From Candidatus Buchananbacteria bacterium (lineage in GTDB: Bacteria; Patescibacteriota; Patescibacteriia; 2-01-FULL-39-33), in contig JAUSEE010000002.1 of assembly GCA_030650095.1 (NCBI GenBank), positions 70,711 through 115,335 on the forward strand: 44,625 nucleotides of DNA. The letters run 5' to 3'. Under the pieces are notes generated by a model. It searched no databases. It saw only the letters and a program-made list of their open reading frames with translations, and was not told where the DNA came from. Positions 14,234-21,891 of this stretch are shown here, in pieces (position 1 is the stretch's first letter; each line of letters opens with the position of its first letter). The position numbers were made by a program, and so were the translations under genes.

Positions 14234-16990
14234 ATGTCTATATTATCAAGGTTTTTAGGCGATTCCAATGAAAAGGTGCTAAAAGAGATTAGATCGGTGA
14301 TTGATCAAATAAATGGCCTGGAAGAAAAGATGAAGTCGCTTTCCGACGAGGAACTTCAAAATCAAACGGCAAAATTAAAAGAAGAATTGAAAAATGGCAA
14401 AACTCCGGACGACATTTTACCAGAAGCTTTTGCTACGGTGAGGGAAGCCGCCGGGAGAGTTATTGGGCAGAGGCATTATGATGTCCAATTGATTTCCGGC
14501 TTATCCTTGCATCGCGGACATATTTCGGAAATGAAAACAGGCGAAGGCAAGACCTTGGCGGCCACTGCCCCACTTTACTTAAACGCGCTCACCGGCCGAG
14601 GCGTTCATCTTATTACGGTTAATGATTATTTAGCCAGGATTCATGCCGATTGGATGGGCCGGATTTATGATTTTTTAGGACTCTCTACCGGTTGCATCGG
14701 ACAGCAGACTATTTCTTATAAATTCAATAAAAATAAAAAAGTCGCCGAAGGCGATGACATCTTGGATGTCCAATATTTAGAAACTTGCAGTCGCAAAGAG
14801 GCTTACGCCTGCGATATTTTGTACGGCACCAACAATGAATTCGGTTTTGATTATTTGCGCGATAACATGGTGCCGACCGAGGAAGAAAAAACCCAAAGAG
14901 GATTGCATTATGCCATTGTCGACGAAGTCGATTCAATTTTAATCGACGAAGCCAGAACGCCACTCATTATTTCTGCGCCCGATATGGAATCAACCGATAA
15001 ATATTATCAATTCTCTAAAATAGTCCTTAAATTAGCAGAAGGACCGGATTACAACATTGATGAAAAAATGAGGGCCGTTACTTTAACCGACGAGGGTATT
15101 GAAAAAATAGAAAAAATATTAGGCGTTGATAATATTTACACCGATAGGGGCATTAGGGATGTCCATCATATCGAGCAGGCTCTCAAAGCTCACGCTATCT
15201 TTAAAAAAGACAGGGATTATGTGGTGAAGGATGGAGAGATTGTTATTATTGATGAATTCACCGGACGAATGATGTTTGGCCGAAGATACAGCGAAGGTTT
15301 GCATCAAGCCATTGAAGCCAAAGAAAATGTGCCCGTTCAGAAAGAGAGCGTTACTTTGGCGACTATTTCTTTCCAGAATTATTTTAGAATATACGAAAAG
15401 TTAGCCGGCATGACCGGAACCGCCGCCACCGAAGCTGAAGAGTTTTCTAAAATTTATAAATTAGAAGTCGTGGTGGTGCCGACCAACAAATCGACTGTCA
15501 GAAAAGATTTAAATGACAAGATTTATAAAAATGAACATGGCAAATACCAAGCTTTGGTTGAAGAAGTTAAAATCAGGCATAAAAAAGGCCAGCCGATTTT
15601 GATTGGCACGATTTCCATTGAAAAAAATGAAATCATAGCCGATCTTTTGGAGCGCGAAGGCATACCGGCTCAAACTTTGAACGCCAAGCATCATGAAAAA
15701 GAAGCTCACATTATCGCTCAAGCCGGAAAATTAGGAGCCGTGACCGTGGCGACCAATATGGCCGGACGAGGCGTGGACATTATTTTGGGCGGGCATCCTT
15801 TTAATGGAGAAGAATACAAGCAGGTTGTGGCCACCGGCGGTCTTTGCGTTTTTGGCACCGAGAGGCATGAATCACGCCGTATTGATAATCAGTTGCGGGG
15901 CCGCAGCGGCCGGCAAGGCGATCCCGGCGTTTCGCAGTTCTTTTTATCCATGGATGATGATCTGATGAGGATCTTCGGTTCATCCAGGATGAAATCACTC
16001 ATGAACACCCTGGGCCTGCCCGATAATGTGCCGATAGAAAATAAAATAATATCCAGATCAATCGAACAAGCCCAAAAAAGAGTTGAGGGCAATAATTTTG
16101 ATATCAGAAAACATTTGGTGGAATACGACGATGTGATGAACAAGCATCGGGAAACCATTTACAAAAAAAGAAACCAGATTCTAGAGAGTGGCAATCAAGC
16201 CGACAGCCAAGAGGTAGACAGATTGAGCACTAAAACTCTGGTCTTGGATGCTATTTTTAATGAAATAGACAGTGTGGTTAATTTTCACACGCAATCTAAT
16301 TTGAAAAGCGAGTGGGATCTTAACGAAATTTATCAATCCGTTAATTCTATTTTTCCGGTAGTGCCGGAAATGCGAAAAAATTTGGAAGATATTAAAAATG
16401 AAGCCGGCACCAGTACAGAAGATGATATGAGCCGGGAAAAGATTGCCGGTTATATAAAGAAGATGGCTGTTTTAAGATATGACGAATTGGAAAGGAGCAT
16501 GAATATGCTGCCCCAAGGAGAATCAGAATTGGAACCAATGAGACAAATTGAAAAAAGCCTGCTGCTTAGAACCATTGATACTATTTGGATAGAACATTTG
16601 GATACCATGCAGAATTTAAGAACCGGCATCGGCCTGCGCGGTTATGGCCAGAGGGATCCCTTGATAGAATACAAAAGGGAATCAATCAGATTATTCAGGC
16701 AGCTGCTTTCTGAAATAGACAAACAGGTGGCTTACAGTATTTTCAAAATAGGTTTGATAAACCCATCTCAAATGACGGGACTAGAAACACCCCAGTCTAA
16801 TTTGCAATTCAGCGCGCCCAGCAAGGAATCAATGGCTAAATCTCCGATGGAAGCTGATGCTGGAATCCAAGAAAGAAAAGCAGATAAAATCATAGCCGAT
16901 AAATCCCACTTTGATGGCGATAAAGTAGGACGAAATGATCCCTGCCCTTGCGGTAGCGGCAAGAAATTTAAAAAGTGCCATGGTAGATAA
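14234..16990 (+). CDS. secA: Preprotein translocase ATPase SecA
   Basis: Motor ATPase that drives unfolded proteins through SecYEG. It is full length at 918 residues. Walker A is MKTGEGKTLAA (about residue 99-109) and the DEAD-like box is VDEVDSILIDEARTP (about 228). The preprotein-binding and helicase-2 regions follow: GMTGTAATEAEEF (about 394), VATNMAGRGVDIILGG (about 508) and GRSGRQGDPG (about 556). The helical scaffold contains DTIWIEHLDTMQNLRTGI. The C-terminal zinc finger GRNDPCPCGSGKKFKKCHG (about 898-917) is intact, as used for SecB/ribosome contact. Its last 11 bases overlap the GNAT gene. Confidence 0.98.
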   Translation: MSILSRFLGDSNEKVLKEIRSVIDQINGLEEKMKSLSDEELQNQTAKLKEELKNGKTPDDILPEAFATVREAAGRVIGQRHYDVQLISGLSLHRGHISEMKTGEGKTLAATAPLYLNALTGRGVHLITVNDYLARIHADWMGRIYDFLGLSTGCIGQQTISYKFNKNKKVAEGDDILDVQYLETCSRKEAYACDILYGTNNEFGFDYLRDNMVPTEEEKTQRGLHYAIVDEVDSILIDEARTPLIISAPDMESTDKYYQFSKIVLKLAEGPDYNIDEKMRAVTLTDEGIEKIEKILGVDNIYTDRGIRDVHHIEQALKAHAIFKKDRDYVVKDGEIVIIDEFTGRMMFGRRYSEGLHQAIEAKENVPVQKESVTLATISFQNYFRIYEKLAGMTGTAATEAEEFSKIYKLEVVVVPTNKSTVRKDLNDKIYKNEHGKYQALVEEVKIRHKKGQPILIGTISIEKNEIIADLLEREGIPAQTLNAKHHEKEAHIIAQAGKLGAVTVATNMAGRGVDIILGGHPFNGEEYKQVVATGGLCVFGTERHESRRIDNQLRGRSGRQGDPGVSQFFLSMDDDLMRIFGSSRMKSLMNTLGLPDNVPIENKIISRSIEQAQKRVEGNNFDIRKHLVEYDDVMNKHRETIYKKRNQILESGNQADSQEVDRLSTKTLVLDAIFNEIDSVVNFHTQSNLKSEWDLNEIYQSVNSIFPVVPEMRKNLEDIKNEAGTSTEDDMSREKIAGYIKKMAVLRYDELERSMNMLPQGESELEPMRQIEKSLLLRTIDTIWIEHLDTMQNLRTGIGLRGYGQRDPLIEYKRESIRLFRQLLSEIDKQVAYSIFKIGLINPSQMTGLETPQSNLQFSAPSKESMAKSPMEADAGIQERKADKIIADKSHFDGDKVGRNDPCPCGSGKKFKKCHGR

Positions 16991-17450
16991 TACAGAGATT
17001 ATAATTAGAAAAGCAGAAATGGACGACGCTAAAGCCATCGCCGAACTGCACAAAAAGGTTGTGACGGAGATTAATTCTGAATCTTATTCCCCAGAGGCTA
17101 TAGAGGAATGGGCTAAAGACATATCAGAAGAAAATGTGTTATATCAGTTACAAAATTCAGATTGGATAATAGCCGAGGCAGATGATAAATTAGTTGGATT
17201 CGGACAGTATTCAGTAGCCGATGGTGAAATCTATCAAATCAATGTTGATCCTAATTTTCTGAAGAAGAAGATCGGTAAAAAATTGTATGATTATATGGAA
17301 AGTAAATTCAGAGGTGCTGTCAGAGAAAAAATTTCTTTGAACGCGACCTTGAATGCGGTAGGTTTCTATCAAAAACTGGGATTTGTAGAAATACAAGAAA
17401 TCCATATGGGATTAATTAAAATGATAAAAATGGAGAAATCCCTGCGGTAG
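16980..17450 (+). CDS. GNAT-family N-acetyltransferase
   Basis: The 156-residue protein begins MVDNTEIIIRKAEMDDAKA, the usual first strand and helix of GNAT enzymes. It continues with WIIAEADDKLVGFGQYS, then YQINVDPNFLKKKIGKKLYDY, the acetyl-CoA pyrophosphate loop region, and NAVGFYQKLGFVE near the C-terminus. The start at 16980 overlaps the secA end by 11 bases and gives a normal N-terminus; an upstream in-frame ATG at 16935 would add 15 residues inside secA. The overlap suggests translational coupling. The acetyl acceptor is unknown. Confidence 0.88.
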   Translation: MVDNTEIIIRKAEMDDAKAIAELHKKVVTEINSESYSPEAIEEWAKDISEENVLYQLQNSDWIIAEADDKLVGFGQYSVADGEIYQINVDPNFLKKKIGKKLYDYMESKFRGAVREKISLNATLNAVGFYQKLGFVEIQEIHMGLIKMIKMEKSLR

Positions 17451-17494
17451 GTTATTGAAGATCAAGATGTATCATGGGGCATAGGAATTAATAT

Positions 17495-17893
17495 ATGAAC
17501 AGCGAAATCAAAAAAATCATCAAGGAGAGCACCTTTAAGGTCGAAGAAGGAAAGTTTGTGTACGCTAAAGTTTCGAAGGTTCCGAACATAGAAAACCACT
17601 TTTTGGTAAGTAGGGATGCTGACGAAATTACGGTTGTTACAAAAGAAGAAAATCTTTCTGAATTAGACATTAAGGAACGCAATAAAGATTTTTATCGATT
17701 GATAGCTATTAACGTATCGATTCCATTCTATTCCGTAGGATTTTTAGCAACTGTCAGCCAAGCTATAGCCGAAAAGAGCATGAATATTTTAATCGTATCA
17801 ACTTACTCGAAGGATTATATTATGGTTAAGGATGATAGATTAGAAGATGCAAAATCAGTTTTATTAAAACTTGGCTTTAAAGAATTGAGATGA
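17495..17893 (+). CDS. ACT-domain protein (CASTOR/ACT_7-like)
   Basis: The 132-residue protein has a tandem ACT-like layout. The N-terminal part has VEEGKFVYAKVSKVPNIENHFLVSRDADEITVV. The C-terminal part has FYSVGFLATVSQAIAEKSMNILIVSTYSKDYIMVKDDRLEDAK, which fits the ACT_7 family. ACT domains bind amino acids or other small ligands; no enzyme domain is attached. It ends with TGA, showing TGA is a stop in this genome. It follows the GNAT gene by 44 bases; a shared role is only a guess. Confidence 0.82.
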   Translation: MNSEIKKIIKESTFKVEEGKFVYAKVSKVPNIENHFLVSRDADEITVVTKEENLSELDIKERNKDFYRLIAINVSIPFYSVGFLATVSQAIAEKSMNILIVSTYSKDYIMVKDDRLEDAKSVLLKLGFKELR

Positions 17894-17930
17894 TTTCTGT
17901 GAATACAGAAATAAAATATTAAGAAGTGCT

Positions 17931-18206
17931 ATGGAAAATTTAGAACAAAAAATCAAAAAAATTGAGGAACGAAATCAACGAGTTGAAGTAGACAAGTCAT
18001 GGGAAACTAGCTGGACAAGGCGAATGTTGCTTACAATCTTTACCTATCTGGCGATAGGAGTGTATATGTGGGCGATAGATATTCCGAGAGCGTGGCTAAA
18101 TGCAGTAGTGCCTGCAGTGGCGTTTATGTTGTCAACACTCTCAATGCCTTTTTTCAAGAAGCTTTGGATCAGAAGGAATAAAAAATCATTGCGGGATGGG
18201 GAGTAA
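17931..18206 (+). CDS. Small membrane protein, two predicted helices
   Basis: The 91-residue protein has an N-terminal charged coiled-coil-like stretch (LEQKIKKIEERNQRVEVDK, residues 4-22), then two hydrophobic helices at about 33-48 (LLTIFTYLAIGVYMWA) and 57-74 (LNAVVPAVAFMLSTLSMP), and a basic tail. Small proteins of this shape occur in many CPR and other bacterial genomes without a known function. It lies 37 bases after the ACT gene and 36 before the next, probably in the same transcript. Confidence 0.65.
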   Translation: MENLEQKIKKIEERNQRVEVDKSWETSWTRRMLLTIFTYLAIGVYMWAIDIPRAWLNAVVPAVAFMLSTLSMPFFKKLWIRRNKKSLRDGE

Positions 18207-18242
18207 GTAGAATAAGTGATATGGAAAATAAACTATAAAAAT

Positions 18243-18569
18243 ATGAACGCTAAACTCGCATTAAAAAGTGATAAGTTCAAGAAAAGCCGAGGCGGATATT
18301 CCAGGTGGTTATCTTTGAGTTGTGAAAAATGTAAAGCCCAACTCATGATTTATCAGAAAGATGGTCCAGGAATACTTAAACGTCTTTATATTGATAGAAT
18401 TGTTTTTCCAACACATATGAATGGAAAGCCAAAATTAGAGTGTAAGAAGTGCAGAACGATTCTTGGTGTTCCAATGGTATATAAAAAAGAAAACAGATTG
18501 GCGTATAGATTATTTGCGGGAGCGATTGAGAAGAAAATTGTAAATATGAATAAGATCAAAATTACATAG
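18243..18569 (+). CDS. Small zinc-ribbon-like protein
   Basis: The 108-residue protein has two CxxC pairs, CEKC (about residue 28) and CKKC (about 69), spaced like a zinc ribbon, with basic surroundings. I know no specific family. The ATG at 18243 is chosen; a GTG at 18216 would extend it by nine residues and has no better ribosome-binding site. It is the last gene of the secA run. The following 279 bases hold a dispersed palindromic repeat and an opposing terminator. Confidence 0.62.
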   Translation: MNAKLALKSDKFKKSRGGYSRWLSLSCEKCKAQLMIYQKDGPGILKRLYIDRIVFPTHMNGKPKLECKKCRTILGVPMVYKKENRLAYRLFAGAIEKKIVNMNKIKIT

Positions 18570-18673
18570 CAAATAAAATCATAAATACATAATATTTTTT
18601 ATATAAATAAACTATCATATCCTTACGGACATAGTGGTTTATAATTCAAGCTTCTCTTGTTAGCTGTTTTTTC

Positions 18674-18778
18674 TGTCATTGCGAGGGAGCTCAAGCGACT
18701 AAAGCAATCTCGCATTCTATAAACATAGGATTGCGGAGTTTGTTCCGAGCATAGCGAGGAATCCCCCTCGCAATGACA
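18674..18778. repeat. Dispersed inverted repeat (TGTCATTGCGAG type), copy 1
   Basis: The terminal inverted arms are TGTCATTGCGAGG and CCTCGCAATGACA, with a GCAATCTC-type internal motif. A related copy is at 35085-35177. This palindromic family is known to me from many bacterial genomes. Nothing else is seen in 18570-18815. Confidence 0.75.
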
Positions 18779-18815
18779 AATTAGAATGTGGAAAATATTT
18801 TATTCATAGGTAGAA

Positions 18816-18846
18816 ATAAAAAAACTCGATTTCTTTGAATCGAGTT
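18816..18846 (-). terminator. Terminator of the 19585-18849 genes
   Basis: A 9-bp stem AACTCGATT/AATCGAGTT (18823-18846), followed on the minus strand by seven T's. It lies directly after the stop at 18849. Confidence 0.88.
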
Positions 18847-18848
18847 GT

Positions 18849-19082
18849 TTATTTTGTTCGAATAATTGATAGGGTGGTTATAATAGCCCAAGTAATTTGC
18901 AGAGCTAGCGCCGGCCAAGCTTCCTGATGGAAAACATTAATACTGACACCAATAGCGCCAAATAAATTCATTAATTGATAAATTCGGCTTTGGCTTTTTA
19001 GATAATTACGAGAAATAAGGAAATAGGCCAGCACTATCAGTATAGTGCCAATCCAACCGCAGGCTTGAACAATCACTTCCAT
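18849..19082 (-). CDS. Small membrane protein, CBU_0592-like
   Basis: The 77-residue protein has three hydrophobic segments (CGWIGTILIVLAYFLIS; YQLMNLFGAIGVSINVF; ALALQITWAIITTLSII). The pattern G-W-x-G-T-x-L-I-V-L-A-Y and Y-Q-x-x-N-x-x-G-A fits the small CBU_0592-type membrane family, whose function is unknown. The start has GGAGAG eight bases upstream. It is the last of three tiny genes on this strand, ahead of a strong terminator. Confidence 0.72.
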   Translation of the reverse strand: MEVIVQACGWIGTILIVLAYFLISRNYLKSQSRIYQLMNLFGAIGVSINVFHQEAWPALALQITWAIITTLSIIRTK

Positions 19083-19117
19083 GACAGTTTCTCTCCAAAA
19101 TGTTACTGGAAAAAGAG

Positions 19118-19369
19118 TTAATCGTTTTTACCTAAGTCATTGGTTTTAAGTCCGTAGTCAAGACACTGATCAGCTCCCACCGCATTAATGAAATCAACCA
19201 AGATGGCATCGATTAATCTCTGAATCCTTTTTTGATTTTCTTCAATCCAGCTTAAATCTTTTGTGGAAAGATCATTCATGTGTGAATTGCGCTTAACTGA
19301 GTTTATCGCATCGGCGCGGTATGTCCCAGCTACGCTTTCCAGGTATTTTAAAAGTTCTCCGCGAGTCAT
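19118..19369 (-). CDS. Hypothetical protein, 83 residues
   Basis: Soluble, mostly helical, with no recognised family. It begins MTRGELLKYLESVAGTYRAD and contains DLSWIEENQKRIQRLIDAIL. The ribosome-binding site is strong (GGAGAG, eight bases upstream of the ATG). It is the middle gene of the three-gene minus-strand run between the promoter at 19622-19650 and the terminator at 18816-18846, with 35 bases to the membrane protein gene. Confidence 0.65.
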   Translation of the reverse strand: MTRGELLKYLESVAGTYRADAINSVKRNSHMNDLSTKDLSWIEENQKRIQRLIDAILVDFINAVGADQCLDYGLKTNDLGKND

Positions 19370-19384
19370 TGTTTTTCTCTCCTA

Positions 19385-19585
19385 TCAGATTAGAGTTGGT
19401 TGCGGGCATGGGGCAGCTTTGCCCATGATCAGGCAAAAATGCATGCAACAGACATAAGCGGTTAGGCCATGTCGGCAACTGTCTGGATCATCAGACATAA
19501 TATCTTCTCTAATTTTGTGTGTGGCTGGCGCTTGGCAAATAGAGCAAGGCTCGCCTTGGCAAGAAGCCGAAATAAAATGTGCCAT
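19385..19585 (-). CDS. Cysteine-rich small protein, 66 residues
   Basis: It has eight cysteines, including CSIC (residues 14-19 region), a CRHG, and CCMHFC near residues 46-51, with histidines between them. This looks like a small metal-binding (zinc) protein. No family is recognised. GGAGG six bases before the ATG is the best ribosome-binding site of the area, and the promoter at 19622-19650 is close to consensus. It is first in the three-gene unit with 19118-19369 and 18849-19082. Confidence 0.62.
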   Translation of the reverse strand: MAHFISASCQGEPCSICQAPATHKIREDIMSDDPDSCRHGLTAYVCCMHFCLIMGKAAPCPQPTLI

Positions 19586-19621
19586 TTTCTTTCCTCCGTA
19601 TGAGTGTTAGGCTCTTAGGCC

Positions 19622-19650
19622 ATAGTATTCTGGAGCAGCGGTTTTGTCAA
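19622..19650 (-). promoter_or_regulatory. Consensus promoter of the three-small-gene unit
   Basis: TTGACA (19645-19650), a 17-base spacer and TACTAT (19622-19627) on the minus strand, 37 bases before the 19585 start. Confidence 0.78.
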
Positions 19651-19705
19651 TAATTACTTTTAAATGGTAAAATATAAAAATAATTAAGAAGTAAAGTTAT
19701 TTAAA

Positions 19706-20170
19706 GTGAATAAAATATTAACACTCTGTATTATTCATCAACACCCGCGCGTTTTGCTAGGGCTAAAAAAACGTGGTTTTGGCGTCGGCAGATGGAATGG
19801 TTTTGGCGGAAAATTAATGGAGGATGAAACAATTGAGGAAGCGGCCAGAAGAGAAATAAAAGAAGAATCAAATATTGAGGTGGATGAGCTGGACAAAATG
19901 GGCATTATAGAATTTGAATTCCAGGGCAATCCGGAAATTTTAGAGGTGCATATTTTTAAATCGCAGAATTTTTCCGGCGAATTAATTGAAAGCGAGGAAA
20001 TGAAGCCCCAATGGTTTGAGGTTGATGAAATTCCGTTTGAGGAAATGTGGCCGGATGATAAGTATTGGCTGCCTCTATTTTTAGCCGGCCAGAAATTCAG
20101 GGGCAAATTTATTTTCGGCGCAGGCGATGTTATTATAGATTATGATTTAATTCAAGTTGACAATTTTTAA
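19706..20170 (+). CDS. MTH1-like NUDIX hydrolase (oxidised purine NTP diphosphatase)
   Basis: Expected to cleave 8-oxo-dGTP, 2-OH-dATP or similar damaged nucleotides to monophosphates. The 154-residue protein has the NUDIX box G35-x5-E41-x7-RE(49-50)-x2-EE(53-54), with Asn56 where the box usually has Gly. Outside the box it looks like animal MTH1/NUDT1 and unlike E. coli MutT: VLLGLKKRGFGVGRWNGFGG, SEEMKPQWFEVDEIPF and MWPDDKYW. The MTH1 base-binding residues appear conserved as N31, W115, D117 and D118. It starts with GTG at 19706. Maf and RdgB/ITPA genes follow, so this is a nucleotide clean-up run. Confidence 0.92.
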   Translation: MNKILTLCIIHQHPRVLLGLKKRGFGVGRWNGFGGKLMEDETIEEAARREIKEESNIEVDELDKMGIIEFEFQGNPEILEVHIFKSQNFSGELIESEEMKPQWFEVDEIPFEEMWPDDKYWLPLFLAGQKFRGKFIFGAGDVIIDYDLIQVDNF

Positions 20171-20214
20171 TTATTATGTTAGATATAAATCAGAACCTTA
20201 AAAAAGGAGACAAA

Positions 20215-20802
20215 GTGAAAATAATTTTTGGCACATCTTCCAAATGGCGTCAGAAATTCTTTGACCAATTCGGCTTTGAATACAAAATAATGTCAGCAGA
20301 TATTGATGAAAAATCCATTCGCCTTGATGACCCAAAAAAATTGACTCTGGCTATTGCCAAGGCTAAAGCTGATGATATTTTGAAAAAGATAACAGAGGAT
20401 GTTATTTTGGTTACTTTCGACCAAGTAGTTGCTTGTAACGGCATTATTTATGAAAAACCAAAAGACCAAGAAGAGATGAGGCAATTTTGGAAAAGTTATG
20501 AAAAATATCCGGCTCTAACTTACAGCGCGGTGGCGGTCACCGATTCTGTTAGCGGCCGTCAATTCTCCGATGTGGATATTGCCAGTGTATTTTTTAATCC
20601 TGTTCCGGCTGATGTTTTGCAAAAGATATTAGCCGATGACAATATGTACACTTCGTCCGGAGGTTTTATGATTAATTATCCTTTAACCGATAGTTATATC
20701 AAAAGTACCAATGGCGACATTGGCAGCGTTGAAGGCATACCAGTGGAATTGACTAAAAATTTAATCAGCCGGCTTATCAGAGCCAGGGGAGACAAGATAT
20801 GA
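20215..20802 (+). CDS. maf: Maf-family nucleotide pyrophosphatase
   Basis: Hydrolyses non-canonical or methylated nucleoside triphosphates to monophosphates. It has 195 residues. Family features are the N-terminal [20 protein letters not shown] with the SSxxR phosphate loop, ADIDEKSIR, the central [17 protein letters not shown], and TSSGGFMI near the C-terminus. The start is the GTG at 20215, preceded by AAAAAGGAG at the right spacing; an upstream ATG at 20176 would add 13 residues that Maf proteins lack. The alanine of the usual KP-x-D-x-x-x-A motif is replaced here. Its TGA stop overlaps the next ATG (ATGA). Confidence 0.85.
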   Translation: MKIIFGTSSKWRQKFFDQFGFEYKIMSADIDEKSIRLDDPKKLTLAIAKAKADDILKKITEDVILVTFDQVVACNGIIYEKPKDQEEMRQFWKSYEKYPALTYSAVAVTDSVSGRQFSDVDIASVFFNPVPADVLQKILADDNMYTSSGGFMINYPLTDSYIKSTNGDIGSVEGIPVELTKNLISRLIRARGDKI

Positions 20803-21335
20803 GTTTATATTTTATAACCGGAAACAAAAATAAGTTTAGGGAAGTTGGCTCTTTAATACCTGGTTTGAAGCAGTTGGATATTGATTTGCCGGAAATCCAA
20901 GAGATTGATGCCAGAGCGATAATCCAGACAAAATTACAGGAAGCCTTCAAACACACTAATGGGGAATTTATCGTCGAGGACACCTCTCTTTATATGGATT
21001 GCTTAAATGGACTGCCTGGTCCGTTGATAAAATGGTTTTTGCAGGCTATTGGCAACCACGGCTTAGCTAAGCTGGCTATAAGTTCTGGCAATCGTCGAGC
21101 CTATGCCAGTACAATCATTGGTTATGGCAAAAGCCCCAAGGAGATATTTTATTTTAAAGGCGCTCTAAATGGCCAGATAGTTATGCCCCAGGGTCATTCT
21201 GATTTTGGCTGGGATCCGATTTTTTTGCCCAATGGTTATGAGCAGACTTTTGCGCAAATGACTGAAGCTGATAAAAATAAAATCAGTATGCGTAGAATGG
21301 CGGTGAATAAATTGAAGGATTTCTTGGCTAGTTAA
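20799..21335 (+). CDS. rdgB: Inosine/xanthosine triphosphate pyrophosphatase, ITPA-like
   Basis: Removes dITP/ITP and XTP from the nucleotide pool. The 178-residue HAM1-fold protein begins [17 protein letters not shown] (substrate/phosphate loop). It then has [39 protein letters not shown] and a final [10 protein letters not shown]. The GLPGPxIKWF and FGWDP...GYEQT forms are those of eukaryotic/archaeal ITPA; bacterial RdgB usually has GAPG and FGYDP. In the last motif SMRR stands where SHR is usual, so the conserved His is Met. It overlaps maf by 4 bases and is surely co-translated. Confidence 0.93.
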   Translation: MSLYFITGNKNKFREVGSLIPGLKQLDIDLPEIQEIDARAIIQTKLQEAFKHTNGEFIVEDTSLYMDCLNGLPGPLIKWFLQAIGNHGLAKLAISSGNRRAYASTIIGYGKSPKEIFYFKGALNGQIVMPQGHSDFGWDPIFLPNGYEQTFAQMTEADKNKISMRRMAVNKLKDFLAS

Positions 21336-21377
21336 TAATTGTAATGCTCTTAAAAAACCAAAAAAGGATGAATTAAA

Positions 21378-21671
21378 ATGGCCATACTTGGATTGTTGGC
21401 AACATTATCATCATTAATGATCGTCTTTTTGGGCTTTCCGGCTCAGATTATCAAGAACTATCGTCGCAAGAGTTGCGACGGCATAGCTCCGACCTTGATT
21501 TATTCAGCCTGTTGCGGCTATACCTTGTGGAGCCTTTATGGCTGGACAAAGCCGGACTGGTTTTTGGCTATAGCTCAAACACCTGGGTGCATACTCTCAT
21601 TCATTTTACTCTTCCAAATTTTTTATTACAGAAAAAGACAGGAAAAACAAAATTTAATTCAACTGCAGTAA
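21378..21671 (+). CDS. SemiSWEET / PQ-loop small membrane transporter-like protein
   Basis: The 97-residue protein has three membrane helices (about 3-24, 38-56 and 64-87). Helix 1 ends in the PQ-loop-like FPAQIIKNYRRKSCDGIAP, with helix 3 TPGCILSFILLFQIFYY. This is the layout of SemiSWEET sugar transporters, which work as dimers; here PA replaces the classic PQ. It begins 42 bases after rdgB with AAAAGGATG near the start. The stop codon lies inside the terminator stem. Its substrate is not known. Confidence 0.82.
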   Translation: MAILGLLATLSSLMIVFLGFPAQIIKNYRRKSCDGIAPTLIYSACCGYTLWSLYGWTKPDWFLAIAQTPGCILSFILLFQIFYYRKRQEKQNLIQLQ

Positions 21672-21691
21672 GACAAAACTGCAGTTTTTTT
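21661..21691 (+). terminator. Terminator of the maf-rdgB-SemiSWEET run
   Basis: A 9-bp stem AACTGCAGT/ACTGCAGTT (21661-21686) followed by seven T's. The stop codon of the SemiSWEET gene is inside the stem. Repeat element copy 2 starts inside the T-tract. Confidence 0.9.
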
Positions 21692-21831
21692 ATAATGTTG
21701 CTGCCCGAATACCCCTGGCTTTTAAGCCAGGGGATGAAGGGCAGTGTGAGTAAAAATACGTCGGCGGAGCCGACACCTTCCATTTGAAACCGCCCAGATA
21801 CCACGCTCTTTAGAGCGGGGTCGGGTTCATT
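21690..21831. repeat. 142-bp triple-hairpin element, copy 2
   Basis: Same length and order as copy 1 at 14030-14171, with scattered changes. Hairpin 1 and hairpin 2 are intact. Hairpin 3 has CCACGCTC against GAGCGGGG, one uncompensated mismatch. It again starts in a terminator T-tract and ends just before a promoter-like TGCTATAAT (21851-21859) ahead of mutM. Confidence 0.85.
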
Positions 21832-21891
21832 TTTACTAAAAATGATAAAATGCTATAATCATGAAATTAAATAAATTAATCATATAATCAT

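Noticed and set aside
20176-20214. ATG at 20176 as the Maf start
   Set aside because: The GTG at 20215 has a perfect ribosome-binding site and gives the usual Maf N-terminus.
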